From Theobroma cacao (taxonomy: Eukaryota > Streptophyta > Magnoliopsida > Malvales > Malvaceae): DNA of 64,000 nucleotides. Shown here piece by piece: positions 11,901 through 25,489 of the stretch. The stretch is from assembly GCF_000208745.1 (NCBI RefSeq), contig NC_030851.1:3128634-3192633 (forward strand), written 5' to 3'. The notes under the pieces are model-generated. The model ran no database searches. It was not told where the DNA came from and worked only from the letters and a program-made list of their open reading frames with translations. The translations under genes were made by a program, and so were the position numbers. Numbering within the stretch: the first letter of the stretch is position 1; each line of letters begins with the position of its first letter.

Positions 11901-14900
11901 AAAGTTTCCTTTGTCTTTCGAGAGACTTTAAGAACCAAACATCTATTTCCAGGTTCCAAACAGACGTTTCACACTCTTAAAACTTGATTCCCTCCACTTT
12001 CGAAGAGGAAGGGTACATTACTACTACAAATTCAGAAGAAAAAAAAGCACTTTCCCATGGAAAACCACTTTTATCTATAATTATTGGCATTGATATGGAA
12101 ACAAGGATCTTTGTCTTCTGGGTGCCCGGTGTTTCCTCAAAGACATTGACCCGGGAGATGTCCTCTTTTACTACATAATCAGATGTAGTTAATTACTTCC
12201 TCTCAAGCAGTAAGTAGGTCCACGAACACAGGATTACATAGGCAATGTAACCCGCCTTTCTTACAGAAAGTTAGGGAAGTTGTTAATCCCTAAAACTAAT
12301 TGGATTTAGAAACATTACCCTAAACCCCAAAAGAAAAACTGGTAGTAGTGTGTTGAATTTCCTGTGTGTGATTTTCGTAAAAAGTAAAGCTGCCCTCGTG
12401 TTTGCTTTTGACAAAGTGAACCTTTTCAGAGAATAAGAACCCAGGTAAAAATTTGCATTATCATAGCTGTTCCCCTTGACAGATGGGGTCGATCAGTCCT
12501 GGCTCCCATGTGACTCTATAGTTGAAAAAATTATGCTTGAATTGATCGGATGGCATTTGGTGGCCAGAGAATTCATTTCAACAAAAAGTTGTGTTCCACG
12601 ATGCATGAAATCTTTGTAACAAATTTCTTTCTCCTATTCTTCTTACAATGCAAACAAGATTTTGAAGAACTATAATTTTTCTTTTCACTTTTTATGTTTA
12701 AATAAATACAGAAACACAATCATCGTGCTGCATGCCTGCACGGTCGAGCTCAGAGATCTTGGAAGCAAATTGAGTAAACAATATTCAAATCTAAAGCTTG
12801 AATACTTTAACCTCCTTTTTGGTGTAAGCACGCATGACAAGAAAAGGGAGGATTTGAATCTCGTATTGAAGAGAAATAATGACTAGATCAAAACCACATG
12901 ATAATGGAACCATCGTTTAGAATTTGTAAGCTATACATATATTCTGGATATACATTAGCCAGGGTTTTGAGATTTGATCTCTAAACCAAAGACGGATCCT
13001 ATGTATTTCCATCTCGTTCATTTCTTAATTAAGTTATTCTAGCATCAATCTAAGAACAAGGTCGTTGAGGTATTGCTTTAAAATTTAAAATTATATATTT
13101 AGAATGATTGTAACTTCAATCCCTTCCTCCTAGAGGTATTGCTTTAAAATTTAAAATTATATATTTAGAATGATTGTAACTTCAATCCCTTCCTCCTAGT
13201 ACACTAACTAGACTAAACTGTTGTACTTATTTTGTTCAGTTGTATTCGTTCACAACTGTTTCTTCCCTTTCTATGAGAGAGTTCCTACTATTCTGTAATA
13301 TTGGCACTCAATTATCCAAAAAAAGAAGTATTCCAACCCTTGGTTCAGTAATTGGTGTACGACTTTTTTATTTAAAGACAAATCTTTCCTTTGATAATAC
13401 ATATATAACTTCAATCTCGAGTCATTTAGCCTTCTGTTACCCTTGTGAGTGCCAGGCAATGTGTTTAACGTTTCTCCATGGACCCATGGAGATTACTGAA
13501 GTACTTTTGCGTCAGTCAAGCATGTTCGTCTTGCCAGAAACGGATGACTACAAATTAGAACATCATTGGTTAAGCCATAAGCATAACACGTAATTACTTA
13601 GATCTCTCATAGTCAATCGAAAATCTTCAAAGGATACTCTCCAGCTGAGCGCTAACTGAATACTACTACTATTCCCAGGAACAAATTATTCATGATTTGC
13701 TATGAAGACTGTGCCCAGGTTTTTATAAAAGACAGATTTGTTGCAGGCAACCAAAATTTCCTTTCACAAAAGTAAAAGTACAGTGATGCTTGACCTAAGC
13801 TTGTGCGCAGGATTACAAAGTCATGATTACTGTGTAAATATCCTTAGAATAATAGGATTGCTAGCTCCTTTGTTATGTTCCATAAGTGAGTAAACTAATG
13901 GGGCATTTGTTTTGTTTCTATATTATACTAAAAAGCACTTCATCAGCTGAGAAAAGAGACAAATCGATGGTTTGTTCTTCTTATCTGGTATGAGAAGTTT
14001 GAAACCATTATTTTCTGATGTCAAAAGTGAAATGTAGATAAGGTTCCACTTTATGTTTAATGAGACAAGCCGCTCTTTGATCTCTTTCTTTGTCTAAAGC
14101 GAACGGCTGAGTGTCTTAAGATAATATACTAATATAAAACATTTGCTGCAATAATTTCCATTTTTTCTAGTTTATATTTGTCAAGTTCTTTCCTTTCCTT
14201 CCATTCAATGCTTAAAGCAGACTTGTGACTGAATCCAAATGGATGCATTCTTTTTAATATTGCATTGTTTCCTGTCTTTCATTAATTCTTTATCCTTGTG
14301 CCTTTGCAGTTTGGTGGCTCCAAAATGCCAATACTTCCACTCATTTAATGCGCAGAGAGGTCGGAGAGAGAGAGCTACTTCAACCTTTTAGTTTGTTTTT
14401 TAGGGGCTAGGAACTTGCTTTTACCTTGAGAAACATTAATTTAAGCATAATTGCATTTGCACACAGTCATTCCTGTGTGAGAAAGGGGCTTAATTGCACT
14501 GACGAGTTGGGGCTAATGGGCCAAAAGGAACAGCTCCCTTCTAGGGACCATTGTGAAACCCAACCTTATTAATATTCGCCCAACGAAAAACAAAAGAAAA
14601 GGTAGTGATGGTGGGTGGTGTGGCCCACACTTGCTTTTACGTACTAGCAATAAAAAGGAGGAAGATTATGGATAATGTTTTCAGAAGCATGGTGTCTCAT
14701 GAAACAAGGCTAGCAATTTCTGATATATTAGCGTAGAGGGGTACTTGTGATAGGGAGAGGAAGCATTGGAAAGTGCAAACGATGTACAGGAGGTGACGGA
14801 GAGGAAAATCGAAATAGTTTTTAAAATATGGAGTGTCGTGACAGGTGAATCGGGTGTCTACAATTAGAAATTTTTGTTGTTAAATGAAAAGCAGGGATAA

Positions 14901-17781
14901 CGTGGACCCGTGGAACAATTGTGGTTAGTATTGAAGATTAGAGTTGCGAGACTCGGCCTGGTCCAGTCTTGCCATGGCTTGCTTATAGCGCATATGAGCC
15001 ATTTGCATGGGGAGCCAACTCCATGTGTGGTGAAGGCCAGCTTCTTCCCCTCACAGTCAGTCACTGGGCACTGAAACTACTTCTGATGGAGACATGGCAT
15101 TTTTACATCTCCCTTTAAAAGATTTGATTGGAAGCTCTTTCCAGTATATAATACGAACATAGTTGAGTGTCGGATACTTCCCATTCTCATACTCAGATTC
15201 AGGATCAGCAACTCAAGTCCCCACACCCCATCCATTTTCTTTCCCACTCCCATACTCTTTACGCATCCCATTTAGCATACATGGATATACTATCACATGA
15301 TCATAGAATAACAGATATTTTCTGCTTAGAGATAACATCGTTTTCCGCTGCAACCCAAATGGACAAACAAAACGAAGCAGATATTAGGTGGAAAAGGGAA
15401 ATAACCTACTGTCCGCAAAGGAAATTTCCACAAAAGGTTCTCCTTTGCGGGGGTCCTGATCCTCTAGGCTGGAAAGCGGGCAGCCCTTACCCATCCCTTG
15501 GTCCTGCCAAACTTCTAAGCCAATTGGGCCATCAATGCCTCTGCAGCAACTAAGTCTTGAATCCTTTGGAATGGGCACCAAGCATTCTAAAACTAAACAC
15601 CTGACCGCATAAAATTTCTATTCACCGAAAACAGCCCGGCAGCCCAGTATTGTAGTCAAAGTGAAACAAAAAATAAAAGATTTCTTAAACTCAGAATTTC
15701 AACCTTGCCAGAACTTACATGTATTAGACTTTCAGTAAAAATTTAAAACCCTTGTGTATAGTAGATCAAAAAAATAGGTACAGAGAGATAGCTATGTACA
15801 ATATTTCTTGCGGCAATCGTGAAATCCCAATAGCTGTAGGCAATCTGCTTTTTACATTGCCTGTCTTCCTAATCCAGTGACAACCATTGGGCGAGGCAGA
15901 GAAACTGGTACAGCAACTCACAGGACGGCACGCACTCTCTTCAGCTAGATCTTGCTACTACTTGACTGGAAGTGTCCAGGCTAGTGTTAGTCACAAAGGT
16001 AAAATAAGTTGCCAAATGAGGAAAAGAGCCATAATAGTAGGGGCTGCACGGGCAGTAAATTGCACTTGGAGCAGACCTGATAATGAAGCTCCATTTCTAT
16101 TCAGGCTTGATAGGTATATCATACTCTTATTCACAAGTGGTAGCAGTGCTCCATCTTTCCTTGCCCCAAACACTTTTTGGCTGCAAATTATCCATAAAAT
16201 ACAAATAAATACACGAGTATCATGAGATATTTCTACTAAATAATGTAAAATTAGAGACTTGTTACTGTTACACTAAGGATGCAATGATATGGCCTTTGGA
16301 TATGGCCAATACGTTCCATCCTGCTTTCACATTGCATGACTGACATTCTTGTTTTATGTTTTTTCATAATTAGAGAGTTCTAAAGGATAACTGATTGATA
16401 ATTGTGAAGGGTATATCCAGCATATAAGAAAGACAAAAAGGCTGGCACAAAGGACATGAAAAAGGAGAAACCAAATGTTCTCAAGGCATAGTGTTCATTT
16501 CTATTTAAGCATTTTAAGGACTTGGAATTAACAAAGCATATTGTGTCGTAAATCATTATTTTGTTATGAAATTTCCTAATAATTTTGATCTTAGAAAAAA
16601 AGGATCCAAGATTAGGGACACATTACTATTGTCTTCCAAATAAATCGATAAAAATCATTGGGATAAAAAACAAACAGTTCATGATATCAGATTGTTAAGA
16701 CTGGCTCAGCCACTAATACCTAAGATTGCTATTTACTTGATCAGCGATGACCACCAAAATAAATAATGGCAGAACTTCAGACCTCATGTATTACAATTAG
16801 CAAAAACTTCTAATAACCCTGACCACCTCCCGTTTAGGGATGGACTGCGGTGCTAATATCAGATTTTTAAGGCACCATCATTATGGTATTCTAATTTTGA
16901 ATGAACTATTACAGCTCTAATATTGCCATCAAGAAGCCAATTCTGCAGGAAGGCACTCACAAAAATGGTTCTGAAACGTAAGACATTAATATTGTGGGCT
17001 GCAGCACATCTACAGCAACGTACATCACATGAACTACAACTAGAAAGGTTTCAAGATCCAGCTGTACCAAGATTCCTTTCCAAAATAGCAATAGGAGTTC
17101 TAATTCTTTTGTGTGTCAACAATCATTCCAAGAGCTTACAGTTTCAACCAAAGCATCATTTGGCTTGAACCTGATAACCAGCTTGTTACCAACTCGAAGC
17201 AAAAATGTTTCCTCCAGCTAACTAAATATGCAGTCTCCTACACACTAATAAGTCATATCCCTCAAATCATCTACATTCGGAAAAGTTGACCACACCTTTA
17301 TTAGAACAATTTAAGCAAAACTTTGCAACTAATCACATTAATGTGATTAAATTCAATCAGAATGAGTATTACTAAGACGGTATAGATTACTTTTTATCAT
17401 TATATTCTAAATCAATAATTTTCAATGCACCTATCCAAACCATGACTTGTGGAATAAACTCGAGTCGAGCTCCCAATCCCACCCATGAAAGAGTCTTTTT
17501 GGTGAATAATGCATCGAAATTAATGATCAGAAAAATACATTCCAACCCATTACCCTACGGCACCAGTAGGAAGTATCACAAGTCAATTTATTTACATAAT
17601 TGATCTACGCTTGCACTTCATCCACAAAAAACGCCGAATTTTCTGGAACATGCCAGCGTGGCTGGCTACTCAAATCATGCAAATAATGAAATGACAAAAA
17701 CCACCCTGAAACATAACAGTTAGCTAACCAGAACCTGAAGTTTCAGAAACATGTAACAGTGGCGGAGTTCGTTGGTAAACT
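8931..17781. other. Gene-poor 8.8-kb stretch between the two thaumatin-like genes
   Basis: I find no supported gene. Open frames here (for example 13240-13593 +, 15167-15553 +, 15887-16225 +, 16923-17168 +) lack recognisable domains and convincing splice context. 10380-10810 is very AT-rich. 9600-9720 has CTCAAGCC/CCAAGTC-type low-complexity wording seen in decayed transposons. 13067-13198 holds a perfect 66-bp tandem duplication. 15420-15560 is locally GC-richer but unexplained. The left end should contain the promoter of the GPI-tailed thaumatin-like gene, and the right end the 3' UTR of the next one. Confidence 0.5.
13067..13198. repeat. Perfect 2 x 66-bp tandem duplication
   Basis: Copy 1 (13067-13132) and copy 2 (13133-13198) read identically base for base. 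Both begin GAGGTATTGC and end CCCTTCCTCCTA. Complete identity means a recent duplication or an assembly artefact. There is no coding content. Confidence 0.9.
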
Positions 17782-18641
17782 TCACCTGGTATAAGGAGGC
17801 GGGCAAAATATGATGACGTAATCAGCACCAGCACACGTGTATGTACTCGTAACATCGTCATACGCGTAGCTATACGCGCGTGGGCAGGCATGTTTGAAAA
17901 ACAACGAGTAGGTCGATGGCCGACACACGTCAGGCGTTCCGAACGCCCCGCTGCAACAATACTGAGGATCCCCGAAAGCTTCACACGCGCTCCTACACCC
18001 AATGCCCCCTCCACCACTCTGACGCGCCACACGTAACTCCGAAGGACACGCTCCGTTAAGGTCCAATAAGCAACCCGTGGCGCTACAATTCCCACCTTTT
18101 CCTCCCTTTGCCACGACCAACATCGGCAAATTGTAGCCGTCGACTAAGCTGATGTCGTAAAAATCTAATCCTCCGTCACCGTTTAATGTGAATTCTGCGA
18201 GAGTAGCAGGCGGCTTGGCGCCACTTCCGGAACACTCAATTTGACCGGAGCCGCAGTCGCCGCTTAGGCAAACGAATTTACCGGAGGAGTCGAGGCCGCA
18301 AAGGGTTCGACCCCATAGTCGGCCGGACCAGGACATGGGTATTGTCACGGTTCTGGATTTGCCCGTATTAAGAACGAAGCCGGTAGTGGGAAGCTGAGCC
18401 CTGTTGGCGCCGGATAAAAAGCCGGGCCATATAGTGTGGCGACACTTGTTGACGATCTCGAAAGAAGCTGGGTTCACTTCTGCGATGAAAAACAAGGAAA
18501 GGGTCAGTGCAGAGATTCCAAATAACGAAAAAGAAAAAGGCCTGGAGAGAGAGAAGACGGAGTCTTCGAAGTTTTTTTACCTGAGAGGAAAGAGAGTAAG
18601 AGGAGAGAAAGGAAGGAGGCAGAGAGAAGAAGACGATCCAT
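17782..18641 (-). CDS. Thaumatin-like protein (PR-5 family), secreted
   Basis: Two minus-strand exons, 18641-18581 and 18479-17782, are separated by a 101-bp GT-AG intron and join to 252 residues. Exon 1 encodes only the signal peptide (MDRLLLSASFLSLLLLSFLS). Exon 2 encodes a full thaumatin domain that starts near EVNPASFEIVNKC, has 16 cysteines and contains the signature segment FVCLSGDCGSGQIEC. Exon 2 has no usable ATG in frame before a stop, which forces the upstream exon. The protein stops just after the final domain cysteine (FCPPPYTR), so unlike its neighbour it has no tail or membrane anchor and should be apoplastic. Same orientation, shared family and 9 kb spacing suggest an old tandem pair, but the two differ in C-terminal architecture and many surface residues. 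The role is likely defence or wall related; the glucan or receptor partner is unknown. Confidence 0.93.
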
Positions 18642-19680
18642 TATTGAAGAAATAAAGATCAGAAAATGTGGGAGTTCGAGGTTAAAGAGTAGGCAAAAAA
18701 CAAAATAAAAAAGAAAAAGAATAGAACAGACGGAAGAACTTTACTTTTCTTGCGAGGAGAGGGGAGAGTAGTCGGAGTGGGACTTGAGGACTGTGTGTTT
18801 GTGGGGTTTTGTCCTTTTGGCTTTCGGTTTTGGTTTTGGTTTTGGGTTATTTTATTAAGTAATCAATTCTTTAATTTTGTGTGTTTTTTAGGCATTTGCA
18901 CCTGAATTTTCTCTCCTTTCCCCGCGAGATACAACTGTAATATTTTATACGGTGCCCTTTCCGCTTATCTTTTAGTAGTTAACGAACCTTGTTCTTCACT
19001 GGAAAAGTACAATCGGATGGTAATATTTTAGTGCCCTGTTTTCCCAAAGAATGGACGCAACATACGGTATTGCCATGGATGATTATAAGCAAAGATAGTG
19101 ATTATTAGGAACGAGTAACGCGACTATCAGTTTCAAACTGACTAGATTTGTATCCAAACGAAATCGCCAGGTAAATTTTTGCGGTGCATTTTATTCAGAA
19201 TTGGCATGAACATGATTAGAGAAAGAGACTGGGGAAAGGATGTTGTCTGAATTGCATGAATATACTGCATCTAAAGGAGTCTAGAGTAGAGAGCTCCATT
19301 TGCTGCCTGTAGTTGCACGTAAAGCCTAAAATCTTGGTTTTAATTACTTAAAACTTACGCATACGTATACACTAAAGATTACTGTAAGTGAAAGCTCAAA
19401 AGCAGATCCACAAGCTAAAATGTTTTAAATGTTCAACTTGCAAGGAAGATATATCTGTGTCGGAAAAGACCAAAGCGACAAACGCTAATGAAGCATATGA
19501 AATAAAAAAATTGCCTAACAGGTACCTGTGAGTTCTGATGAGTGGTAATAGAAAAGGCAAACTAATCTCTTAACTCACAAGGAAACAGAACTTGCACATG
19601 AATGTGCATCTGCAACAAAAGAATTACAACACTTGCTTACGGAAGTAAGCTAAGTTCCTAATGCATTTCAATTTTTCAGG
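18642..19680. other. Intergenic, upstream of the second thaumatin-like gene
   Basis: No gene is seen. The left part is the promoter and leader of the thaumatin-like gene at 18641, including a purine-rich (GA/AAG) stretch that reads as a CT-rich leader on the transcribed strand. A TATAAAA-like site near 18945 (minus strand) is a possible but distant TATA box. The right part is the 3' UTR side of the Myb/SANT-like gene. Confidence 0.45.
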
Positions 19681-20902
19681 TTATGATTCTTGCCATAGAG
19701 ACCTCAACCAAATCAAACGCCGAGGCCCCTTAATTGTCATAAATGCAATTGCATTTTTATCATCTTTGAGAACATTAACAGACTTTGTAAACTCATCATC
19801 GTCCAATTCTTCCAAGTGCTGCAACTCCTCCAGACACTTCTGATACAATGTTCTCTCATTTGATGCATCTCTTTGCAAAGCTTTGAACTTGACTGCTGAA
19901 AACATGTCATATATTGCATTCTCTATTATCTCACCAGCATCATAGCAGACCCTTTTGTTACGAGCTGAAGGTCTAGGAGCAACAGACTTTCTTTTCTTTG
20001 CTTGTTTGTCACTTATACGAATTATTGAATCAGAATCAAGGGTACCCTCAACTACTTGTGTAGGTAGGTTAGTTGGCTCTGAAGATCGGACTGTCTCTGT
20101 GTTGCTATTTCCCTCTTCGGTTATCATTGGAACACCATGTGGAATGCATTTGCCGGTAGTTCTTTCACCTGCACCAGATACAACAAAAGAGAAAAGAATA
20201 TTGTTCTTTGGATATAGTCACTTTCATACACCACTTCTGCAAAGTAAGCAGGCTGGTGCACACCACCTTTGCAAAATTCAAATACAACAAAAGTATCAGC
20301 TAGTTTCATGCTTTTAACGAAAATGGACAATCTCTCAACTATGATAAAAGCAAACAAACAATACTTTATTGATTTATGAGAAAGCAACTATGACCAAATA
20401 GTATTTTCCATAGCTCATAAAGAAATTTTACCTTCAAAAATAATAGACATTTGTTTATACAGGGGAAAGCTCTTGCGTCGGAAAGGTCTTGCTTCACTTC
20501 TTACCTAAAACAATGTATTATAAGATTCCCATACCAAATTCAAGATAATTTTCAAAAGATGTTACATACCGCAATATAGTTCTCCCAAACTTTATCATCA
20601 GCTACTACCATTTGTCGAGTTTCATCCCAGCCAAATCCATTCTGGGCAAGCAGTGTTTTAACAACACCATAATCTTTCTTCATCACATTGTAACGGTTTT
20701 TTATTTGGTTTTCTTCTAAATTCATGCCAAACTTCTTGTTAAAATCACGTGTAACAGACCTAATCACTTCATTCTTAAATTCATTATACGCTGTCCTTCC
20801 ACAATTATGCTGCTCAATTAAAATCTCAACCAGATAAGCATCACGAGATGGGGTCCATTCTGCTTTGGCTCTACCTAGAACTCCTTCCTGTGTGGCAGAC
20901 AT
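19681..20902 (-). CDS. Myb/SANT-like DNA-binding domain protein (L10-interacting MYB type)
   Basis: Three minus-strand exons, 20902-20570, 20504-20432 and 20168-19681, join in frame to 297 residues. The N-terminal half (about residues 13-108) has the Myb/SANT-like pattern of the plant Myb_DNA-bind_3 family: an initial Trp in AEWTPSRD, a helix with the motif NQIKNRYNVMKKDY, a later GFGWDE, and a Trp in KVWENYI. The short second exon supplies the conserved stretch ending FPLYKQMSIIFEG. The C-terminal half has a basic nuclear-localisation-type run (KQAKKRK...RNKR) and an acidic helical end. The domain is shared with the DNA-binding parts domesticated from Harbinger transposons, so a transcription regulator or a transposon-derived gene are both possible. 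An AG lies just before the ATG (5' UTR acceptor), so a non-coding first exon further right is likely but not placed. It has no counterpart in the remembered Arabidopsis neighbourhood. Confidence 0.85.
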
Positions 20903-23900
20903 CTGGACTCTGTTTGGTAACAGGGGGTTAGTAAAGATAATGAAGATTTCTTTAACCAATGTTTGAAAAAAAAAACATATGAAGAAATACTAACATAAAC
21001 GATAGATCCACAGAATTAAGCTGTTACACTGAGTGATGTTTCTAATCAACAGTCTCCTTTGGAAGTAGTTTAGAAAGTTATTCAAATTTTCACAAAAGAA
21101 AAATTCAATAGTTAATTCACAGGTCAACATTTGATTGTTAACCACATCCCAGGTCCTAGATTGCTAATTAATGTCTACCCAAATTATGGTGTAAGGAGAG
21201 ATTTCTCTACGCACCCAGTTGTTATTACTTTAATAGTGTGGCTTTCTTCTCCAAACTCGGAATTTAAGTTTTACTGGTCATCTTGCCTAGAAAGTTCATC
21301 AACTGCCGCACTTGTGATTATCACCAATGGCTAAAGGTTTCTTTCATCTGATATTTTTCATCCCTCACCTTCAATTCTTTTACACTTGTACTCTAGTTCT
21401 ACTTTCAGATTCATACTAATTAGACAGTTTTTTTTTCTTTTATCATCATACTAATTAGACAGTTGGGTTCAGCTTATGTACTTCATGCAAGTAGATTCAA
21501 GGTTCTGCCATAGGTGCATTTGACTGCCCTAATAATGTGAACTAGTTTTTTATGCCAAACACAACATAAACACACACGAAAATTTACTTTTTGAAGTCAT
21601 TAACAAACAAGTTGGTAATGAAATGGTGAGGCACCAGAGTAATCACTAAATGGAACATATATGCAACACATGCAATCACTTGACATCCTAACTATTAACT
21701 TTGAAGAAGTGTTAGGAAGAATGAACAGACAAATACGACTTATCTCCAGAAATCCTGTGTTCAATGTAATAAATGGATTCATCTTTTGAGGGAATAACCA
21801 TACACATTAAGGGTCCAAAACTTAGATGATCTCATATCTAAAAAAATTTGGTAATATTTCCCAAGTGATCCAAACTTAATATTACAAGCTGTGCTATGTG
21901 TGTACTCAAAAAATGTCAAATTAGTGTCGACAAAGATAGCAACAAACTTCAAAACAGAGTTCCAACTTCAAGCTCATGAAACGAGGCAGTGAAGAAGTTA
22001 ATGAATCACAGATTACAACCTACATTAATTTCTCATATGCCCACCAATATTGTAACTTAAATTCCAAGATCTTCCAATCAGCCACCAGTTTCTCAAAGAT
22101 TGAAAAAATCTTCAAAAATAAGATCCTATGGGGGCTGTCTGCTCCCATCCTCTAAGATAAGCTCAGCAATCAATATAATCTAAACTAGACTTTAATAACA
22201 GAAACAATACAATCCAAATTGCTCATAAATTTGCAGAAAGCCTTATGTATATCATTTGGCTATCAGAAGGCTAACTATGAAAACCCAGAAATAAGAACTA
22301 AGAAATATTTTCACGCAAAAAAAGAAAAATAAAGCACCATCAGTTGAAGATGTAAAGCACAGCTTTTTTCTTGGTTACTTGGCATATTTTCTCAGCAAAC
22401 AAACAGAGAACAAAGGTTGGTTTCTTTTGGAAGTACCTTTGTTCAAACTGCTCAGTGACAGGGACTTGGAGTTCGCATGTTAGGAGTTTAAAGACAGAAC
22501 TGCTGAAAGAGAAGAAAAGGAGGACCGAGTTTGCTCCTGAACAAAATGTAGCGCGTACCTATGGCTATAAATGGTAAGGGGCTTTCTGACTCAATCAACT
22601 GTAGCCACGTCAGACAATGCGTTTTATTCGGTTGAGTTAATCAGCTGATCTTAGCCGTTCAAATGCTAGACTTTTGTTCTGAAACTTTATGGTCTTGGTC
22701 ATTACTGTCAAATTTGGGCCTCCATAACGTGAACTGGGAAAACCTTGGGCCTTAGCTAAAGAATATTTCTTCACTTATTTGTTGATCAAAATTTGTACAC
22801 CTAGAATTCAAGATTGTCATAAAGCAATTTGAGATAAACTGAATAAAAATGGTTTTCAATTTAGTGCTATGAGCCAATGTTGGGTATTTGCATAAATGTT
22901 TATGTTTGCCCATGTTTCTGTCGTAGATCTGAGTCCATATTTCTTGTATCATAATACTAGGATTTTTGCAGGTTTCTCACCAAGCAATGGATACCCAAAA
23001 TTTAGTAACAAGAATTCAGGGAGACATCTTTACTAAGTACTAGTCTTGCAGCAGATAGGGTCAAATTCAAATGGCAATAAACACCAAAAAGAACATATTG
23101 AAATGCTTTCTTGTGCTTTGAGATGACCCCAAAAATGCCAGCTTTGGTTGTGTAACACAAGAACAAAAAAGGTGGAAATGACAAATTTCTCTTTCAGTAT
23201 ATAGGATTCTTTTAGTCCTAGAATTTGTTTCCAAAGTGGAGGCCATAAAGGAAAAGCCAACATGATGTTGTTTGTTGATAAATGGCCGTCACAACAATTA
23301 TAACTTGTTTAGAAAACTAAAGGGTCAGACCCAAGTTTTCTCTTAATGGAGTTGACATACATATTGAATCCATTTTGCAACACCACCAAGTCAATGCAGT
23401 GTTCCCAATTCCAAATTTATTCCTTTATGTACCCAAAAGCAAAGATGCTTCTCTGATCAACACCCAAAAAGACCCAGAGAGAGAGAGAGGGAGAGACATA
23501 CGGAGAGAAGGAAATGGCTGAAGTTCGACTCATTGGGAGCCTTAATCATTGCTGAAGAAAAACCATGAGTAAAAGTTTAGAACACCGTTAATCAAATCTT
23601 TCACTAAATTTGGGTATAAATTTTGTCTTGTCAACGACACGTTGAATGGTGTTTTCTATTAAAGCAAGACGCGTTGTCTTGATTTTGGCTTCACATCATT
23701 GAAAGAGCGGCACATATGAACACATATCATTGATGAGCAGCATCATGATTTAATGTTATTCTTCTGCTGTAAAAGACAGAAAGCACAGATTTTATTTTTC
23801 TATGCACCCCTCAATTAAATTCCAGCAATAATTTGTGGAAATTATTGTTCATCATAGGTTTTGACTTATGATTTTTATTAAAGTTGCATTCAATTTCGAT

Positions 23901-25440
23901 CTCCCTTGCCTGTAGCCTGGCGTGCTGGAATTAATTCTCATGCTGCATTATTAATGGTGCCTCTGTCTCTGTGTGCTCACAGCAAGGATGACATGAAATT
24001 GAACATTTGTGGGAGGTCTCTCTTCCTTTTGTTAATCAGAATTATCACCAAAGAATTGAATGATTTTACCTTTGTACAGCACCCAAAAGACAAATTCTAG
24101 CACAATTAGCATGCCCTGTCGAGTCTCATCAACATTATCGTACCATTTCAATGAATTAGCACTATCCCTAATGTTGTCTGCAAAATTTTGTGCTAGGAAT
24201 CAAACTGTCTGAGAGACTGTCAATATCCGCTGAAATTTGCTTTCAGAAATACTCGCAGCAAACCCAGTGATCCACTCGTTAAAACCTTTTGTCAACAACT
24301 AGTTCACTTCACACTGAAATCAGAGATGAAGAAAAAGGAAAAGGAAAAACCTTTTATTCTTCTAATTATTAGTACAAATGGATAAATAAATAAAAGAAAC
24401 CTGATGGAAAATTGATGAAGGGCAAAGATTATGTTACAAAGAGCAAGCAGCAGGCAGCAATTTGGTGCTATGCACTGCATTATAGCTGGTCAAGGAGACA
24501 GGGTACCACAGGGAATGTTTCTGGTCCCTGCGGCTGTAAAGCACGATCTATCAGGGACTAGCTGTGCTGCCCAGCAGGCCCCATGAATATGTTGACCTGC
24601 ACCAAAACAAAAGCTTTCTTTTTTTTGTTTTTTTTTGCCTCTTTATAGACCTAGACACTCTCGTTTTCATTAATGATATCAACACAACTTTGAAGGGTTG
24701 TTCTTTTTATTACTAATTTATAGAAAGACAAACTCATTATGTTTTACCATCATAGGTTGAGAGACAATCCATAATCTCTCTGGGTTAGTTGTTCGAATTC
24801 AACAAGAAGAAAACGAGGGCCAAGAAAAAGTTTAAAGACTGATTGTTAAGAGTAATTGCACAAGGGAAAATTCAATATTCTTGCTCTTGGGGACCTTTTG
24901 TTTTTTCTTCTGACACCTTGAAGTTTGATATTTTGTAGGTATAATGGCAATTGGCACACTTGGTTATTATTACTTGCAAGCCAAAAAATACATGTTAATA
25001 TCATCATACACACAGTAGTTTTTTCCTTTTAGCAGTTTACTTCCAGACCTTTTCCCCCTGTTTCCAATCCTTTTTGTATAGCAGTCTGGTTCAAAGCCAA
25101 GCATCAATGATTTCAAAGCAAAAATCCCAACAACATTACTATCCCCTATGCCCATTATCATCAACATTACGATGATATGGCTGAAGATGACGGGAATTAA
25201 GTTCCAAATCACTTTAATCCAAAAGAGAGAATGTTTGTATCTTCTTAACCGTACCTATCAAAATAAATAAATAAGCATGCTAAAAGATAAAAACTACTCC
25301 ACATTATATTAAAATAATTAAGATTAAAGGGTATTAAGTAGAACTAAATAACAAAAACAAATAATAAAAGAAAGATATGGTATTGCCAAGGGCACATGAA
25401 TCATGATCTAACAAGTCTGGGATGGACAGTTGTTGTATTG

Positions 25441-25489
<49 letters not shown>

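Noticed and set aside
15384..15581. GC-richer patch with frames on both strands
   Set aside because: No family resemblance, hairpin precursor or repeat structure could be confirmed by eye.
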